From positions 1-37,882 of the IMG/VR virus record IMGVR_UViG_3300037137_000983: DNA of 37,882 nucleotides. One strand, given 5' to 3'. The stretch is from a virus. A program made the translations under genes and the position numbers. This document shows, piece by piece, positions 5,116 through 13,768 of this stretch. A model generated the notes under the pieces. That model ran no database searches, was not told the DNA's origin, and worked only from the letters and a program-made list of their open reading frames with translations. Positions within the stretch are counted from its first letter, which is position 1; the number at the start of each line of letters is the position of its first letter.

Positions 5116-6779
5116 GCCGCTTCGACCAAAGAGAAGTCGTCCTTCGACACGCGCCACACGACAGACGCCGGGAAGAGGGCGAGCAGGTCCGCGTGATGCG
5201 TGATGACCACGATCTGCCTGGTTTGCGCGAGTTCGCCCAGGAACGCGGCCACGCGCTCGATGCCGTCCCGGTCCAGGGCATCGAAGACTTCGTCGAACAC
5301 CAGCACCCCGCCTGCCCCCGAGAGCGCGGCCAGGGCCAGCAGCAGGGCCACGTCCAGCCGCGCACGCTCCCCGTCCGAGCAGGCGCGGTAGTCCCCGCCG
5401 CCCGCGCCATCCACCCGGATCGCGATGGCGTCGACCACCTTGCCCGACTTCTGCGTCGCCTGCCCGGCGATCCCGACCCTCATGCCGAGCCCGAGCTTCC
5501 CCAGAACCACGTTCGTCTCGGCCTCCAGCCGCGCGAGGGCGCGCGTCAGCAGGGCCACCCGCGCCCCCCGGAGTCCGAAGACGTCCTCGACCGCAGAGAG
5601 CCTCTCCGCGTGCCCACGCGCGGCCTCCGTGGCCTTCTTGGCCGCGACGTGGTCGGACTCCGTCTGGTCGTGGAGCGTCTGCCACCGGGCCATCTCCGCG
5701 GCCGAAGCCTCGGCCCGAGCCAGAAGACGGTCGGCCATCGCCAGGTCCGAGCGCAGCGGGGCCACCTTCGCGTCTGCCGCCCGGGCCTTCTCCCGCAGGG
5801 TGTCGGCCTCGCCGCGCAGTTCGGCGTACTCATCCTCGGCAGGGGCCAGGGCCATCTCGGCGGCGACCCTGGCCTTCTCCAGCCTGGACAGTTCGTCCGT
5901 GTAGTGGTCGAGCGCCTCGTTGCGCCCGCGGCCCACCAGGGGCCGGAGGCAAGCCGGGCAGGTGTCCCCGGCCAGGTTGCGGTCACGACGTGCCGCGAGG
6001 TCGATGACCCGCTGCCGGGCCAGTTGCGCTGCCCGACGCAACTCCGCGAGCCCCCCGCTCGCCCCTTGCAGGTCGCTCACCGCGCTGTCGGCCATCGAGG
6101 CAAGCTGCGTGCTCTGCCCCTCCAGCGTCGTTACCGCCAGCCGGAGGGCCTCGACGCGGGCCCTGATGGACTCCGGGTCGTCCCCTTCGGGGGGCCTGCC
6201 CTGCAACACCCGGTCGAGGATCGCCCCCAGCGAAGTCGCGTTGCCGGCCATGCGGATCTTCGCGTCCTCGGCCACGCGAAGATCGGCGCGCACGAGGTCT
6301 AGCGCCCGGTCGAACTGCCCGAGGCCAAGGAGGGCCTCCAGCAGGGCCTTGCGCTCCTTGTCCGTCGCTCCGCCGAACCGCGTCAAGAACGAGCGCGCGA
6401 AAATCCTCGTCGAGACATGGTGGTCCCAGGTGCCGATCATCCGGTCGATCTTCGTCTGCGTCTCGGTCGCGGTCTGCGCCGACAGGTCGAGCATCCCGCA
6501 CGAGAGCTTCACCTCAGGGTTGCCCTTGTCCCGTCGACGCTCGACCGCATACGTCTCGCCATCGTGGTCGAACACCAGCCTCGCGCTCATCACCTTGCCC
6601 GCCCACGGGAACGCCTCGCGCACGGTTTGCCCGTAGAGCGCCCACGACGGGCCTTCGACACCGAGCGTGGACTTCCCTGCGCCGTTGTCGCCGACGATGA
6701 GTGTGAGCCCCGGGCTGAAGTCCCGGACCAGCTTGGAGTAGGTGGCGAAGCCGGTGAGCGTAAGGTGGCAGAGCTTCAT
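5112..6779 (-). CDS. SbcC/Rad50-like (gp46-type) ATPase of the recombination nuclease
   Basis: A 555-aa SMC-like ATPase. Walker A GDNGAGKST is at residues 30-38. Coiled-coil arms flank a zinc hook, CPAC at 274-277. The ABC signature is CSDGER (467-472), Walker B GVLVFDE (491-497), the D-loop FDALD, and the switch His is in ITHH (526-529). The length is that of T4 gp46 rather than the about 1000 aa of bacterial SbcC. With the adjoining nuclease, overlapped by ATGA, it would form the Mre11-Rad50-type complex that processes double-strand ends for recombination-dependent replication. Confidence 0.93.
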   Translation of the reverse strand: MKLCHLTLTGFATYSKLVRDFSPGLTLIVGDNGAGKSTLGVEGPSWALYGQTVREAFPWAGKVMSARLVFDHDGETYAVERRRDKGNPEVKLSCGMLDLSAQTATETQTKIDRMIGTWDHHVSTRIFARSFLTRFGGATDKERKALLEALLGLGQFDRALDLVRADLRVAEDAKIRMAGNATSLGAILDRVLQGRPPEGDDPESIRARVEALRLAVTTLEGQSTQLASMADSAVSDLQGASGGLAELRRAAQLARQRVIDLAARRDRNLAGDTCPACLRPLVGRGRNEALDHYTDELSRLEKARVAAEMALAPAEDEYAELRGEADTLREKARAADAKVAPLRSDLAMADRLLARAEASAAEMARWQTLHDQTESDHVAAKKATEAARGHAERLSAVEDVFGLRGARVALLTRALARLEAETNVVLGKLGLGMRVGIAGQATQKSGKVVDAIAIRVDGAGGGDYRACSDGERARLDVALLLALAALSGAGGVLVFDEVFDALDRDGIERVAAFLGELAQTRQIVVITHHADLLALFPASVVWRVSKDDFSLVEAA

Positions 6780-7840
6780 CGCGCGGCCTTCCGCCAGTAG
6801 CTCCGCGCGAGCGTGAGTACCTCGTCGAGGGGTACGCCCGTCGGCAGCCGCATCCGGGCCGTGAACTCCGAGATGGCGGCGTCCGCGTCCTCGACAACGG
6901 GGAGCTTCTCGATGGAGGCGAGCACCGGGGGCTCCGCGACGATCTCATAGCTCGCGGCCCAGGCTGGGGCTTCGACAGGGCCTTCACCGCGCATCCTGAC
7001 GTGGTAGGTGTTGTCCCGGCCGCGCTCGCCGTCGGGATCGCCGGGACGCGTCAGCAGGAAGCGCGGGCCAGGGATCTGCGCGAGCGCCGGGCCCCCGAGC
7101 CCCATGTCGAACGCCAGCCCGCCGACCAGCGGATAGTCGCCGGCATCGCTGAAGCTGCCCGGGCAGAGCGTTCCGATCTGCCACAGGTGCCTTCCGTTGC
7201 GCGCGAGCGCGAGGTGCTGATGGTAGTTGCCTACGAACGCCGCATCGAAGCGGCCGAGATCCAGCAGGTCGAGCGCGGCCTCGGCCTCGACACCGTCCTT
7301 CGCGTCGCGCGCCCACGGTGCCGCCGTCGCGTGCTGGTACACGCCGATGTGGGTGACCAACACCCTGCGTGCCTTTCCCGAGTCCCAGGTCGCGGCCTCC
7401 CCGCACACCCGACGCAGGTGGTCGCGCATGGGTTCACCACCACGGAACGGCACCGCGAGAACCTGCGTGTCGCCGTGGTCGAGCCAGGTCGGCGTCTTGA
7501 CCACCGTCGCTTCGAACTGGAGCGGCGCGCAGGTCGTGTTTCCGTCGTCCGCGGTCGCGTCGAGCATGTCGTGGTTGCCCGGGACGATGACCACGGGCAG
7601 GTCCGCAGCGTCCTCGTGCAACACCCGCGCGACCGCCCCCAGCAGCGCGGGGTCCGGCCGACGAACGTGGAACAGGTCGCCGGCCACGTAGAACGCCGTG
7701 GCTCCTTCCTGCTTGGCCTGTCGGACAGCGCGCGCGAGCACCTCGACGGCGAGCCTGCCGCGCTCGTTGAGCCCCGCCTTCCAGTCGTTCCCCTGGTAGG
7801 CGAAGTTCCCGACGTGGACGTCGGCGCAGACGGCGATCAT
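6776..7840 (-). CDS. SbcD/Mre11-like (gp47-type) nuclease
   Basis: A 354-aa calcineurin-type metallophosphoesterase. Its metal-binding motifs are in order: CADVHVG (Asp7, His9), VAGDLFH (Asp55), PGNHD (89-91), VTHIGVYQH and GNYHQH. The C-terminal part would be the capping domain. GAGGA lies upstream of the ATG at 7840, which also overlaps the stop of the preceding gene. Family members are Mn-dependent exo/endonucleases that work with the SbcC partner encoded directly downstream. Confidence 0.92.
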   Translation of the reverse strand: MIAVCADVHVGNFAYQGNDWKAGLNERGRLAVEVLARAVRQAKQEGATAFYVAGDLFHVRRPDPALLGAVARVLHEDAADLPVVIVPGNHDMLDATADDGNTTCAPLQFEATVVKTPTWLDHGDTQVLAVPFRGGEPMRDHLRRVCGEAATWDSGKARRVLVTHIGVYQHATAAPWARDAKDGVEAEAALDLLDLGRFDAAFVGNYHQHLALARNGRHLWQIGTLCPGSFSDAGDYPLVGGLAFDMGLGGPALAQIPGPRFLLTRPGDPDGERGRDNTYHVRMRGEGPVEAPAWAASYEIVAEPPVLASIEKLPVVEDADAAISEFTARMRLPTGVPLDEVLTLARSYWRKAAR

Positions 7841-8073
7841 CTTTTCCTCGCAACCAGTCGGAACTCGCGCAGCCACCACTGGAGCCGATGCAACGACGTG
7901 ATGTTGCAGCCAGCGAAGTCGCCGTTGAACGGGCCTGTCTGCTGTCCGCCCGGTGAGGGGTTGGCTCTGTGAGCGAGAGCCCGTTCGACCTCCTCCTCGA
8001 AAGCGTCGAACAGCCGAGACAGCCGAGACAGCCACAGCACCTCGATGAGGTCCCCAACTTGCGGTTTATTCAT
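7837..8073 (-). CDS. hypothetical protein, 78 aa
   Basis: The product begins MNKPQVGDLIEVLWLSRLSRL, followed by a charged helix (FDAFEEEVERALAHR) and a Trp/Arg-rich end (HRLQWWLREFRLVARKR). A strong AGGAGGA site precedes the ATG at 8073. Its stop overlaps the nuclease start. A 12-residue reading frame (MTDLDRDRQEEP) upstream is bounded by ATGA overlaps on both sides and may just couple translation to the gene before. Function unknown. Confidence 0.65.
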   Translation of the reverse strand: MNKPQVGDLIEVLWLSRLSRLFDAFEEEVERALAHRANPSPGGQQTGPFNGDFAGCNITSLHRLQWWLREFRLVARKR

Positions 8074-8104
8074 GGCTCCTCCTGTCGATCCCGGTCCAGG
8101 TCGG

Positions 8105-8602
8105 TCATCGCGCACGCACGGATGGCTCCTCCACCTCGTCGGCCGCGTCCTTTCCGACCGCGAGGGCGTAAGCGTCGACCCTCGCGCGCATCTCCGGCGA
8201 GAGGTTCCCGAGGCCCGGCCAGCACGCGCCGGGGTGGCCGTCCTGCAACGCGCAGCGCGGGGACGAACGAACGAACCCGTCGGGCTCAGCGAGATCGGGG
8301 ATCACCTTGCCACAGACCGGGACGGCCACGCCCCCGGAAGGGCCGCAGATGATGCCCGGGGGCTCTTTGCGCTGCATGACTTCCGCGATGACGCAGATCT
8401 CCCGGAGCCGGTCGACGACTTCGTGAAGGTGGTCGTGCCGCTCTGTGACACGGTGAGCGGTCAGGGCTTCGAGTGCCCCGGCAGCCGCCTCCTCGATGTG
8501 CCGAGCGAGCGCCTTGTCCCCGGTCGGCCCCGAGTACGGGGGAGCAAGGTCCATCACCCCGACGAGCAGCGTCTCGTAGACCTCCACGCTCTTGTCCTTC
8601 AT
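8105..8602 (-). CDS. hypothetical protein, 165 aa
   Basis: The first half is helical with many His and Glu (RHIEEAAAGALEAL, HDHLHEVVDRLREI). The second half has four Cys residues within PGIICGPSGG, VCGKVIPD and CALQDGHPGACWPG, possibly a metal-binding knuckle. The ATG at 8602 overlaps the stop of the upstream gene, and a better start is not seen. No family recognised. It sits between RecA and SbcCD genes, so a replication-related role is possible by context only. Confidence 0.65.
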   Translation of the reverse strand: MKDKSVEVYETLLVGVMDLAPPYSGPTGDKALARHIEEAAAGALEALTAHRVTERHDHLHEVVDRLREICVIAEVMQRKEPPGIICGPSGGVAVPVCGKVIPDLAEPDGFVRSSPRCALQDGHPGACWPGLGNLSPEMRARVDAYALAVGKDAADEVEEPSVRAR

Positions 8603-8850
8603 CGTCCCGCCTCCATCTCCATCGCCTGCTTCTCCAGCCAGCCTTGCACCCAGGCCGCGTTGAGGGCCCCTCCGTTCGCCTCCGCGTAGAGACGCGCGGC
8701 GACGTCGCGAAGAATGAGCGCCCCGTGCGTGCGCAGCACCGTCTCCATCGTGTGCTCGGGGCTGAACATCACGGCTCCGTTGCCCCCTGCGGGGTCGTCG
8801 AGCCTCGCGAGCGCCTCGGTTGCGTGTCGTCTGTGGTCGATGGGCTTCAT
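8599..8850 (-). CDS. hypothetical protein, 83 aa
   Basis: A mostly helical small protein (RRHATEALARLDD, TMETVLRTHGALILRDVAARLYAE) ending in LNAAWVQGWLEKQAMEME. A GCGGAAT sequence upstream of the ATG at 8850 is a weak ribosome site. It overlaps the next gene by ATGA. Unknown function; part of the cotranscribed run below recA. Confidence 0.6.
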   Translation of the reverse strand: MKPIDHRRHATEALARLDDPAGGNGAVMFSPEHTMETVLRTHGALILRDVAARLYAEANGGALNAAWVQGWLEKQAMEMEAGR

Positions 8851-8853
8851 GCG

Positions 8854-9027
8854 CTATTCCGCTTCGCTGGACTCCGCGTCGTCGTCGAGATTCAGCGCCC
8901 AGCATCCCAGCGACCGACCCCGGTCGTAGGCCCGCGAACGTGGCGATTCCGGGTCGTTGTCGTAGGTCATGCCGAAGCTGCTGCGGCATTCCGTCAGCCC
9001 GAGGAAGAAGGCGGCGATGATTTTCAT
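8854..9027 (-). CDS. hypothetical protein, 57 aa
   Basis: A small protein with a hydrophobic start (MKIIAAFFLGLTEC) and an acidic end (LNLDDDAESSEAE), with YDRGRSLGCWALN between. The start could be a weak signal or membrane segment but lacks the basic residues of a good signal peptide. GGAGGAGGT stands directly before the ATG at 9027, inside the end of the recA gene, and the ATG overlaps its stop. Confidence 0.6.
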   Translation of the reverse strand: MKIIAAFFLGLTECRSSFGMTYDNDPESPRSRAYDRGRSLGCWALNLDDDAESSEAE

Positions 9028-9938
9028 ACCTCCTCCCAGCCGAGCGCCTTGCGGGCGTCCTTCACGGAACGGCAAGTGTCGGGCACGAGCTTCTGTTCCT
9101 TCGCATGGTCGAGGATGCTCCAGTCGTCGTCGAACCCCGTCGTGAAGTTGAGCCGCAGCCGGGCCTTACGGAACGGCGGGCAGACCTGATTCTTGAGCGC
9201 AGTCACGGTCATGTACTTGCCGACCGCCTCGTTGCCGTCCTTGACGCTCTTGCCGTGCGACACGGAGAGCCGGATGGTCGCGTAGAACCGGATGCCCAGT
9301 CCGCCGGGGGTCGTCTCCGGGTTGCCGTACAGCACGCCGATCTTGAGCCGGATCTGGTTGATGAGCACCAGCACGGCTTGTCGCTTGGCCAGCTTCGACG
9401 AGAGCACGCGCAGCGAGCGCGACCAGACGCGTGCGGCCTCTGCCACCGTGACGTCGCCACCTGCGCCGTTCTCCATCTCCTTCTCGGTCGGGGTGGCGGC
9501 CACGCTGTCGAGCGCGATCAGGAGCGGCTGGTCGCCGCCCTTTCCGAGGATCGCGTCCATCTGCGCGACCACCTGCTCCAACGTCGTAGGCTGAAGTAGA
9601 ACGACGTCGTCGACCTTGACCCCGTGCAGTTTCGCCCACTCGGGGTCGAACTTGTTTTCCGTGTCGATGAGGACGGCGATGCCGTCGTCGCGCTGTACCC
9701 CTGCCATCATGCAGCAGAGGATCGACGTCTTGCCGACACCGTTGTCGCCGAACATCTCGATGAGACGCCCGTAGGGCAAGCCGCCGACGCCGAGGACGTG
9801 TTTGTCGAGCACCGTCAACCCCGTCGGGACGACGTTCGTGATCTTCGACAGACTGCCCTCCGCAAGAAGCATCGCGGACGTTTCCCCGAAGTCCTTGCGG
9901 AGAGCCTCAACCAGCTTCCCCGGCGTCGTCTTGCTCAT
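9024..9938 (-). CDS. RecA/UvsX-like recombinase
   Basis: A 304-aa RecA-fold ATPase. Walker A is GDNGVGKTS (64-72); VLIDTENKFDPEW supplies the catalytic Glu region; LIALDSVAA is the Walker B strand; and the glycine-rich NPETTPGGLGIRFYA stretch fits the DNA-binding loop region of RecA/UvsX proteins. It is shorter than bacterial RecA (about 350 aa), as in phage forms. It would coat ssDNA and drive strand exchange. Its neighbours are a gp32-like SSB upstream and the SbcCD pair downstream, the T4 recombination set. Confidence 0.92.
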   Translation of the reverse strand: MSKTTPGKLVEALRKDFGETSAMLLAEGSLSKITNVVPTGLTVLDKHVLGVGGLPYGRLIEMFGDNGVGKTSILCCMMAGVQRDDGIAVLIDTENKFDPEWAKLHGVKVDDVVLLQPTTLEQVVAQMDAILGKGGDQPLLIALDSVAATPTEKEMENGAGGDVTVAEAARVWSRSLRVLSSKLAKRQAVLVLINQIRLKIGVLYGNPETTPGGLGIRFYATIRLSVSHGKSVKDGNEAVGKYMTVTALKNQVCPPFRKARLRLNFTTGFDDDWSILDHAKEQKLVPDTCRSVKDARKALGWEEV

Positions 9939-9944
9939 GTCGAC

Positions 9945-10694
9945 CTACGCGTCGTCGATGTCGACCGCGTCATCCTCGGCCGTGCGTCCCTTGCCGGCCT
10001 TGGCTTCGGGCGGCGCCTCCGGGTCGCGGCCCTCCAGGATCGCCGAGAGGCTCTCGGCCGGCAGGTTCTTCTGGAGCAAGGCGAGATCGCAGAGGTGCTT
10101 GAGCCACTCACGATCGGCGATGGCGGTCGCCGTCTTGGCGAGCCGCACGCTGTAGCGGGTGTCCTTCATCTTGCCGGTGCGCTCGATGACGACGTTGTAG
10201 CCCTTGTCCGGGTTGGTGTAGTCCCCGCCCGTCTCGGGGTCGAGAAGGTAGTCGAGGAGCGTCTCGTAGATCATCGACCCGAAACGGAGGGCCTGGACGC
10301 CCTTGTCGACGTTGCCCATGTCGACGACGTTCGCATAGATTTGCCGCTTGGCCCCCATGTCGGCCGCGAGGTTGCGGTCGGACTCGTGCCCCGTGCGACG
10401 GAGCACCGACACGCGTTCGCAGACGACGCAGGTCGAGCCCCGGGTCTTCGTCGGGCAGGTTGCACTCTTGGTATCGTCGGGCTTCGCCGGATTTCGGATG
10501 TAGTGAATCCAGGTTTCGAAGAACGGCGTCTTCTGCCCCGGCGCCGGGGGCATGAAGCGCAGGACGTTCTTACCCTCCCCGAGCACCAAGAAGGAAGTTT
10601 CCCGCGACGCTTTCTCGGAGGCGTAAGCCTCCTTGCGTTGACGAATGTAGTCGAGGTCCGTCGACCCGTGCTTGATCAGATCCTTGTCGGCCAT
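9945..10694 (-). CDS. gp32-like single-stranded DNA-binding protein
   Basis: A 249-aa protein matching the T4 gp32 plan: a basic N-terminus; a core starting VLRFMPPAPGQKTPFFETWIH; a zinc site made of His64, Cys80, Cys89 and Cys92 (CPTKTRGSTCVVC); then RQIYANVVDMGN and YNVVIERTGK. An acidic C-terminal tail (AEDDAVDIDDA) would bind replication partners. It lies directly upstream of recA with a six-base gap. It covers ssDNA during replication and recombination. Confidence 0.9.
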   Translation of the reverse strand: MADKDLIKHGSTDLDYIRQRKEAYASEKASRETSFLVLGEGKNVLRFMPPAPGQKTPFFETWIHYIRNPAKPDDTKSATCPTKTRGSTCVVCERVSVLRRTGHESDRNLAADMGAKRQIYANVVDMGNVDKGVQALRFGSMIYETLLDYLLDPETGGDYTNPDKGYNVVIERTGKMKDTRYSVRLAKTATAIADREWLKHLCDLALLQKNLPAESLSAILEGRDPEAPPEAKAGKGRTAEDDAVDIDDA

Positions 10695-10719
10695 GTTGTT
10701 CTCCGGTTCCGGTGGTGCG

Positions 10720-10848
10720 TCAAAAGCGACGCGGTTGTGGTGCGTGGAAAGTGCCCGGCCTGCGAACCCTACCGGGCGTTAGGGTGGAAGGCGCCGCGCA
10801 GGAGGACGAATCGCTGCCCGGCTTTGCCCCGTCGCAGGTCGGGGACAT
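10720..10848 (-). CDS. possible 42-aa ORF between SSB and helical protein
   Basis: An ATG at 10848 opens a Ser/Pro/Arg-rich 42-residue frame in the 171-base gap above the SSB gene. It lacks a ribosome site and a recognisable pattern. An overlapping frame ending in GQRFVLLRGAFHPNAR looks more protein-like but has no start codon. The gap may instead be an untranslated leader for the abundant SSB. Confidence 0.2.
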   Translation of the reverse strand: MSPTCDGAKPGSDSSSCAAPSTLTPGRVRRPGTFHAPQPRRF

Positions 10849-10865
10849 CGTGCGATCCAACGGTA

Positions 10866-11342
10866 TCAGCCTCCGAGTTGCCCTTTCTTGTGGTCCAGGC
10901 GGAAGTCACGACGGAGGCTGGGGTCGCCGGCCATCTCCTGCCGGATGTGCGCCCCGAGCGAGACGAGCATCTCGCGCTTGCCCCTGATGGCGTCGAGGAT
11001 GCCGAGCATCCGTTGCTTCCGGGCGTCGGCGGTGATCTCCCGCTCACGCGTCTCGCGGTAGCGGGGGTCGGTGACGACCATCGCGTCGAGCGTTCCCTCG
11101 GTCACCTTGGAACCCTGTTCAACCAGCTTCGCGCGAACCTCCAGACGCAGGTTGGCCTCGTCGACCTCGCGAGCCAACTCCGCCCGCAGGTGCCCCTCGC
11201 GTGCGCGACAATACTGCTCGTTCCAGTACGCTAAGTCGCCGGGGATTCGGATGTACTCCTCCTCCAGCATCTTCGGCTCGATGACCGTGGCTTCACGGAG
11301 GTCCTTGTCGGTCCAGTCTTCGGGAACGATTGCGTTGGCCAT
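10866..11342 (-). CDS. helical protein, candidate UvsY-type recombination mediator
   Basis: A 158-aa, strongly helical and charged protein: EYIRIPGDLAYWNEQYCRAREG, then VRAKLVEQGSKVTEGTLDAMVVTD and GILDAIRGKREMLVSLGAHIRQEM. The run IP, Lys-x-Thr-Glu, Asp and an Arg-rich last helix recalls T4 UvsY-like mediators, and the gene lies between the polymerase and the gp32-like SSB. UvsY loads UvsX onto gp32-covered DNA, so the partners are present. The assignment is from pattern and context only. No ribosome site is seen before the ATG at 11342. Confidence 0.6.
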   Translation of the reverse strand: MANAIVPEDWTDKDLREATVIEPKMLEEEYIRIPGDLAYWNEQYCRAREGHLRAELAREVDEANLRLEVRAKLVEQGSKVTEGTLDAMVVTDPRYRETREREITADARKQRMLGILDAIRGKREMLVSLGAHIRQEMAGDPSLRRDFRLDHKKGQLGG

Positions 11343-11368
11343 GTGCTGTAGGGTATTAGGGGACAGGG

Positions 11369-13768
11369 TCAAATTTCGAGCTTCACGAGCGAGCCCCACG
11401 TAGGACCCGTCTTCATGTCAACAGCGAACTTCACGATCCCGCTCGGCCACTGAAGCATGATGGCGCGCACCTCGGCGGCAACATCGTGCAGCAGGTCCTC
11501 GCGCACCTCCAGCAGGATCGAATCGTGGACGGTGATGACCACCTTCGCGGGCACGTTCTCGTCGGAGATCCACCGGACGATCTCGATGAGACTCGCGAGG
11601 CAGAAGTTGTTGGCCATGTTTTGAATCGGGTCGTTGAGGGCGATGTTGCGTCCGTGTCCTCGTGACGCCCCCTGGACGACCTCGTCACCGAGCGCCCCTA
11701 TAGCCGTGTTCGCCCGTCGGTGAACCCAGCCGTTCCACTCGACGACGGACTCCCCGGTCAACTCGGCAGCCGACACGCACTCCCGACGAAACTGCGCGAG
11801 TCGTCTGTACTTGCCCAGGATCGCGTTCACATACTTCTTCGCCGCGTCCTCGGAGATCCCCAGGTCGAGCGCCAGCCCGCGCGGGCCCTTCCCGTAGAGC
11901 AGCCCGAAGTTGACGACCTTGGCCGCGCGTCGCTCGTCGGGCCCGATTGTCGCGAGCGTCTTCCCCGTGATCATGCACGCTGTCGCCGCGTGGAAGTCGG
12001 TGCCTGACGCGAACGCCGCCGCCATCGTCTCGTCCTGTGAGAGCATCGCCGCAACGCGCAACTCCATCTGGCTGTAGTCGGCCTCCAGCAGCACGTACCC
12101 CGGGGGCGCGGGCCAGCAGCCCCGCGCCCAGACGCCCTCCTCCTTGCCTGCGGACGTGATGTTCTGAAGGTTGGGATCGCTCGACGAGAGCCGGCCCGAA
12201 CGGACCATCCCGTAGTTGGTGTGGACGCGTCCATCGCTGCCGATGTGCCGAAGCATCGGCGTCCCGTAGGTGGTCTTCTGCTTCATCCAGCGGGCGTGTT
12301 CGATGAAGTGCGGGATGAGCGGGTGCTCGTTCTGCATCGCGCGCAGCACCGCCGCCGCCGTCGATGGCTTCCCCGTTGGCGTCCTCACCAGGGACTTCAG
12401 CCCCAGCTTCTTGAAGATCACCTGCGCAAGCTGCGCCGAGGTGTACGAGAAGGCCGCGACCTCTTGCACCTCGGGGTACTTGTACACCTCGTCGTCGATG
12501 ACCCGTAGTTGTTCAGTCAACCAGCGGTCGTACAGTTCCACGGCGTCTTTCGAAAGCAGCGCCCCCCACCGCTCGACCTGCGCCAACGCCGAAACCGCGG
12601 GCCCCGTCAGGGACCGCCACGTCTTGTCGAGCTTATGCGTCGTCATGCGCGGAAGCTCCCGCTCGTAGAGCCGCAGCGTGGCCGACGTGTCCCTCCCGTT
12701 GTACGCGTGCAGGGTGTCCTCGTTCAACGCCGCGTGCTTACGACCTTGCAGCGCGGCGCTTTTGTAGCCCCCCATCCCGACCAACCAGGAAGTGTCGTTC
12801 AACCCGGCCGGTGAATCGGACGCCAGCACGCGACGCCAGAGCATCGTGTCGGCCTCGATCCCCGCGAGCACCGCGCCCGTCGCGCGGAAGATCCCTTGCG
12901 CGTCGTACTTGATGTTCTGCCCCACCTTCGGATAGCGCGGGTCCTCGACGAACTTAACGAAGCGTTCAAGCGTCGCCCCCGTCAACAAGCTGACGGGGAT
13001 GACAACTGGCTCCTGCACGTCTTGGCAGAGCCCGACGCACAGAAGCCGGTAGCTTTCCGCCCAAAGCTCCCCGGCGTTCTCGATGTCGACGACCACCGGT
13101 GCGTCGGTCAACGCGTCGAGGAAGGCCACGACTTCGTCCGCCGTCTGGAGCACCCACGTCGACCCGTCGGGAATCGACGGGGCTGCGGCGGTGAGCCCCC
13201 ACTTCAGGTCGGACTCCGTCTGCTTCGCCAGGAAACGGTTGGCCGTGACCGACAGCGGATTCGCCATGAAGAAGACGGGTACGCCGCGCGCGTAGGCCCA
13301 GCAGCGTCGAAGGCCGTGCGGAACCTTCATCCCGAAAACCGCCATCGCCGCTTCCTGCCCGACGGCGATGACCCGACTGATCTTCGGCTGAGTGAGGTCC
13401 AGGTCCGCCGCCAGGTACGGACGACAGGCCGTGTACGTCGTGTCGTCGGGCTTGCCGTGGCAGCGCACGGCGTGCGTCATGATCACGGGACCCGCGTGAT
13501 ACTTCCGCGCCTTCTCGCGCGTCCAGGTCCATACCCAGTTGGTGAACCACTGCCCCGAGCGATGCTCCTCCTGCGTGGCCGCCGCCCCCAAGAGCATGAT
13601 GAGGTCCCCCTTGCCGTCGCCCATGTCGACGAGCGGAGGCGCGCAGTTGCGGTGCTTGCGCTCGCTGTTCTGTCCGAGCGAGCAGCGTTCGCACTTGTCC
13701 TCACGCGGACGCGGCTCGACGAGGTCGACACCTGGCAGCCAGGACTCGTACAGGGGAAACCGGATCAC
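11369..13768 (-). CDS. family A DNA polymerase with N-terminal uracil-glycosylase-like domain
   Basis: A 799-aa replicative polymerase. Residues 1-200 resemble family 4 uracil-DNA glycosylases: Cys26, Cys29, Cys103 and Cys115 could hold an iron-sulfur cluster, with GAAATQEEHRSG at 61-72. The 3'-5' exonuclease has Asp228/Glu230, NIKYD (285-289) and YNGRD (356-360). Polymerase motifs are ADYSQMELR (563-571), RRAAKVVNFGLLYG (613-626) and VHDS (747-750), where the usual Glu after Asp749 is Ser. The HPS-type glycosylase motif appears as NPLS, so glycosylase activity is doubtful. From memory SPO1-type phages have a similar fusion. The GTG start has a GGGAGGGG site and overlaps the stop before it. 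Confidence 0.93.
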   Translation of the reverse strand: MIRFPLYESWLPGVDLVEPRPREDKCERCSLGQNSERKHRNCAPPLVDMGDGKGDLIMLLGAAATQEEHRSGQWFTNWVWTWTREKARKYHAGPVIMTHAVRCHGKPDDTTYTACRPYLAADLDLTQPKISRVIAVGQEAAMAVFGMKVPHGLRRCWAYARGVPVFFMANPLSVTANRFLAKQTESDLKWGLTAAAPSIPDGSTWVLQTADEVVAFLDALTDAPVVVDIENAGELWAESYRLLCVGLCQDVQEPVVIPVSLLTGATLERFVKFVEDPRYPKVGQNIKYDAQGIFRATGAVLAGIEADTMLWRRVLASDSPAGLNDTSWLVGMGGYKSAALQGRKHAALNEDTLHAYNGRDTSATLRLYERELPRMTTHKLDKTWRSLTGPAVSALAQVERWGALLSKDAVELYDRWLTEQLRVIDDEVYKYPEVQEVAAFSYTSAQLAQVIFKKLGLKSLVRTPTGKPSTAAAVLRAMQNEHPLIPHFIEHARWMKQKTTYGTPMLRHIGSDGRVHTNYGMVRSGRLSSSDPNLQNITSAGKEEGVWARGCWPAPPGYVLLEADYSQMELRVAAMLSQDETMAAAFASGTDFHAATACMITGKTLATIGPDERRAAKVVNFGLLYGKGPRGLALDLGISEDAAKKYVNAILGKYRRLAQFRRECVSAAELTGESVVEWNGWVHRRANTAIGALGDEVVQGASRGHGRNIALNDPIQNMANNFCLASLIEIVRWISDENVPAKVVITVHDSILLEVREDLLHDVAAEVRAIMLQWPSGIVKFAVDMKTGPTWGSLVKLEI

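Noticed and set aside
4803-6302. Long plus-strand open frame opposite the SbcC-like gene
   Set aside because: Opposite-strand shadow of a well-identified ATPase in GC-rich DNA.
9624-11234. Long plus-strand open frame opposite recA and SSB genes
   Set aside because: Shadow frame; the minus-strand proteins have clear motifs.
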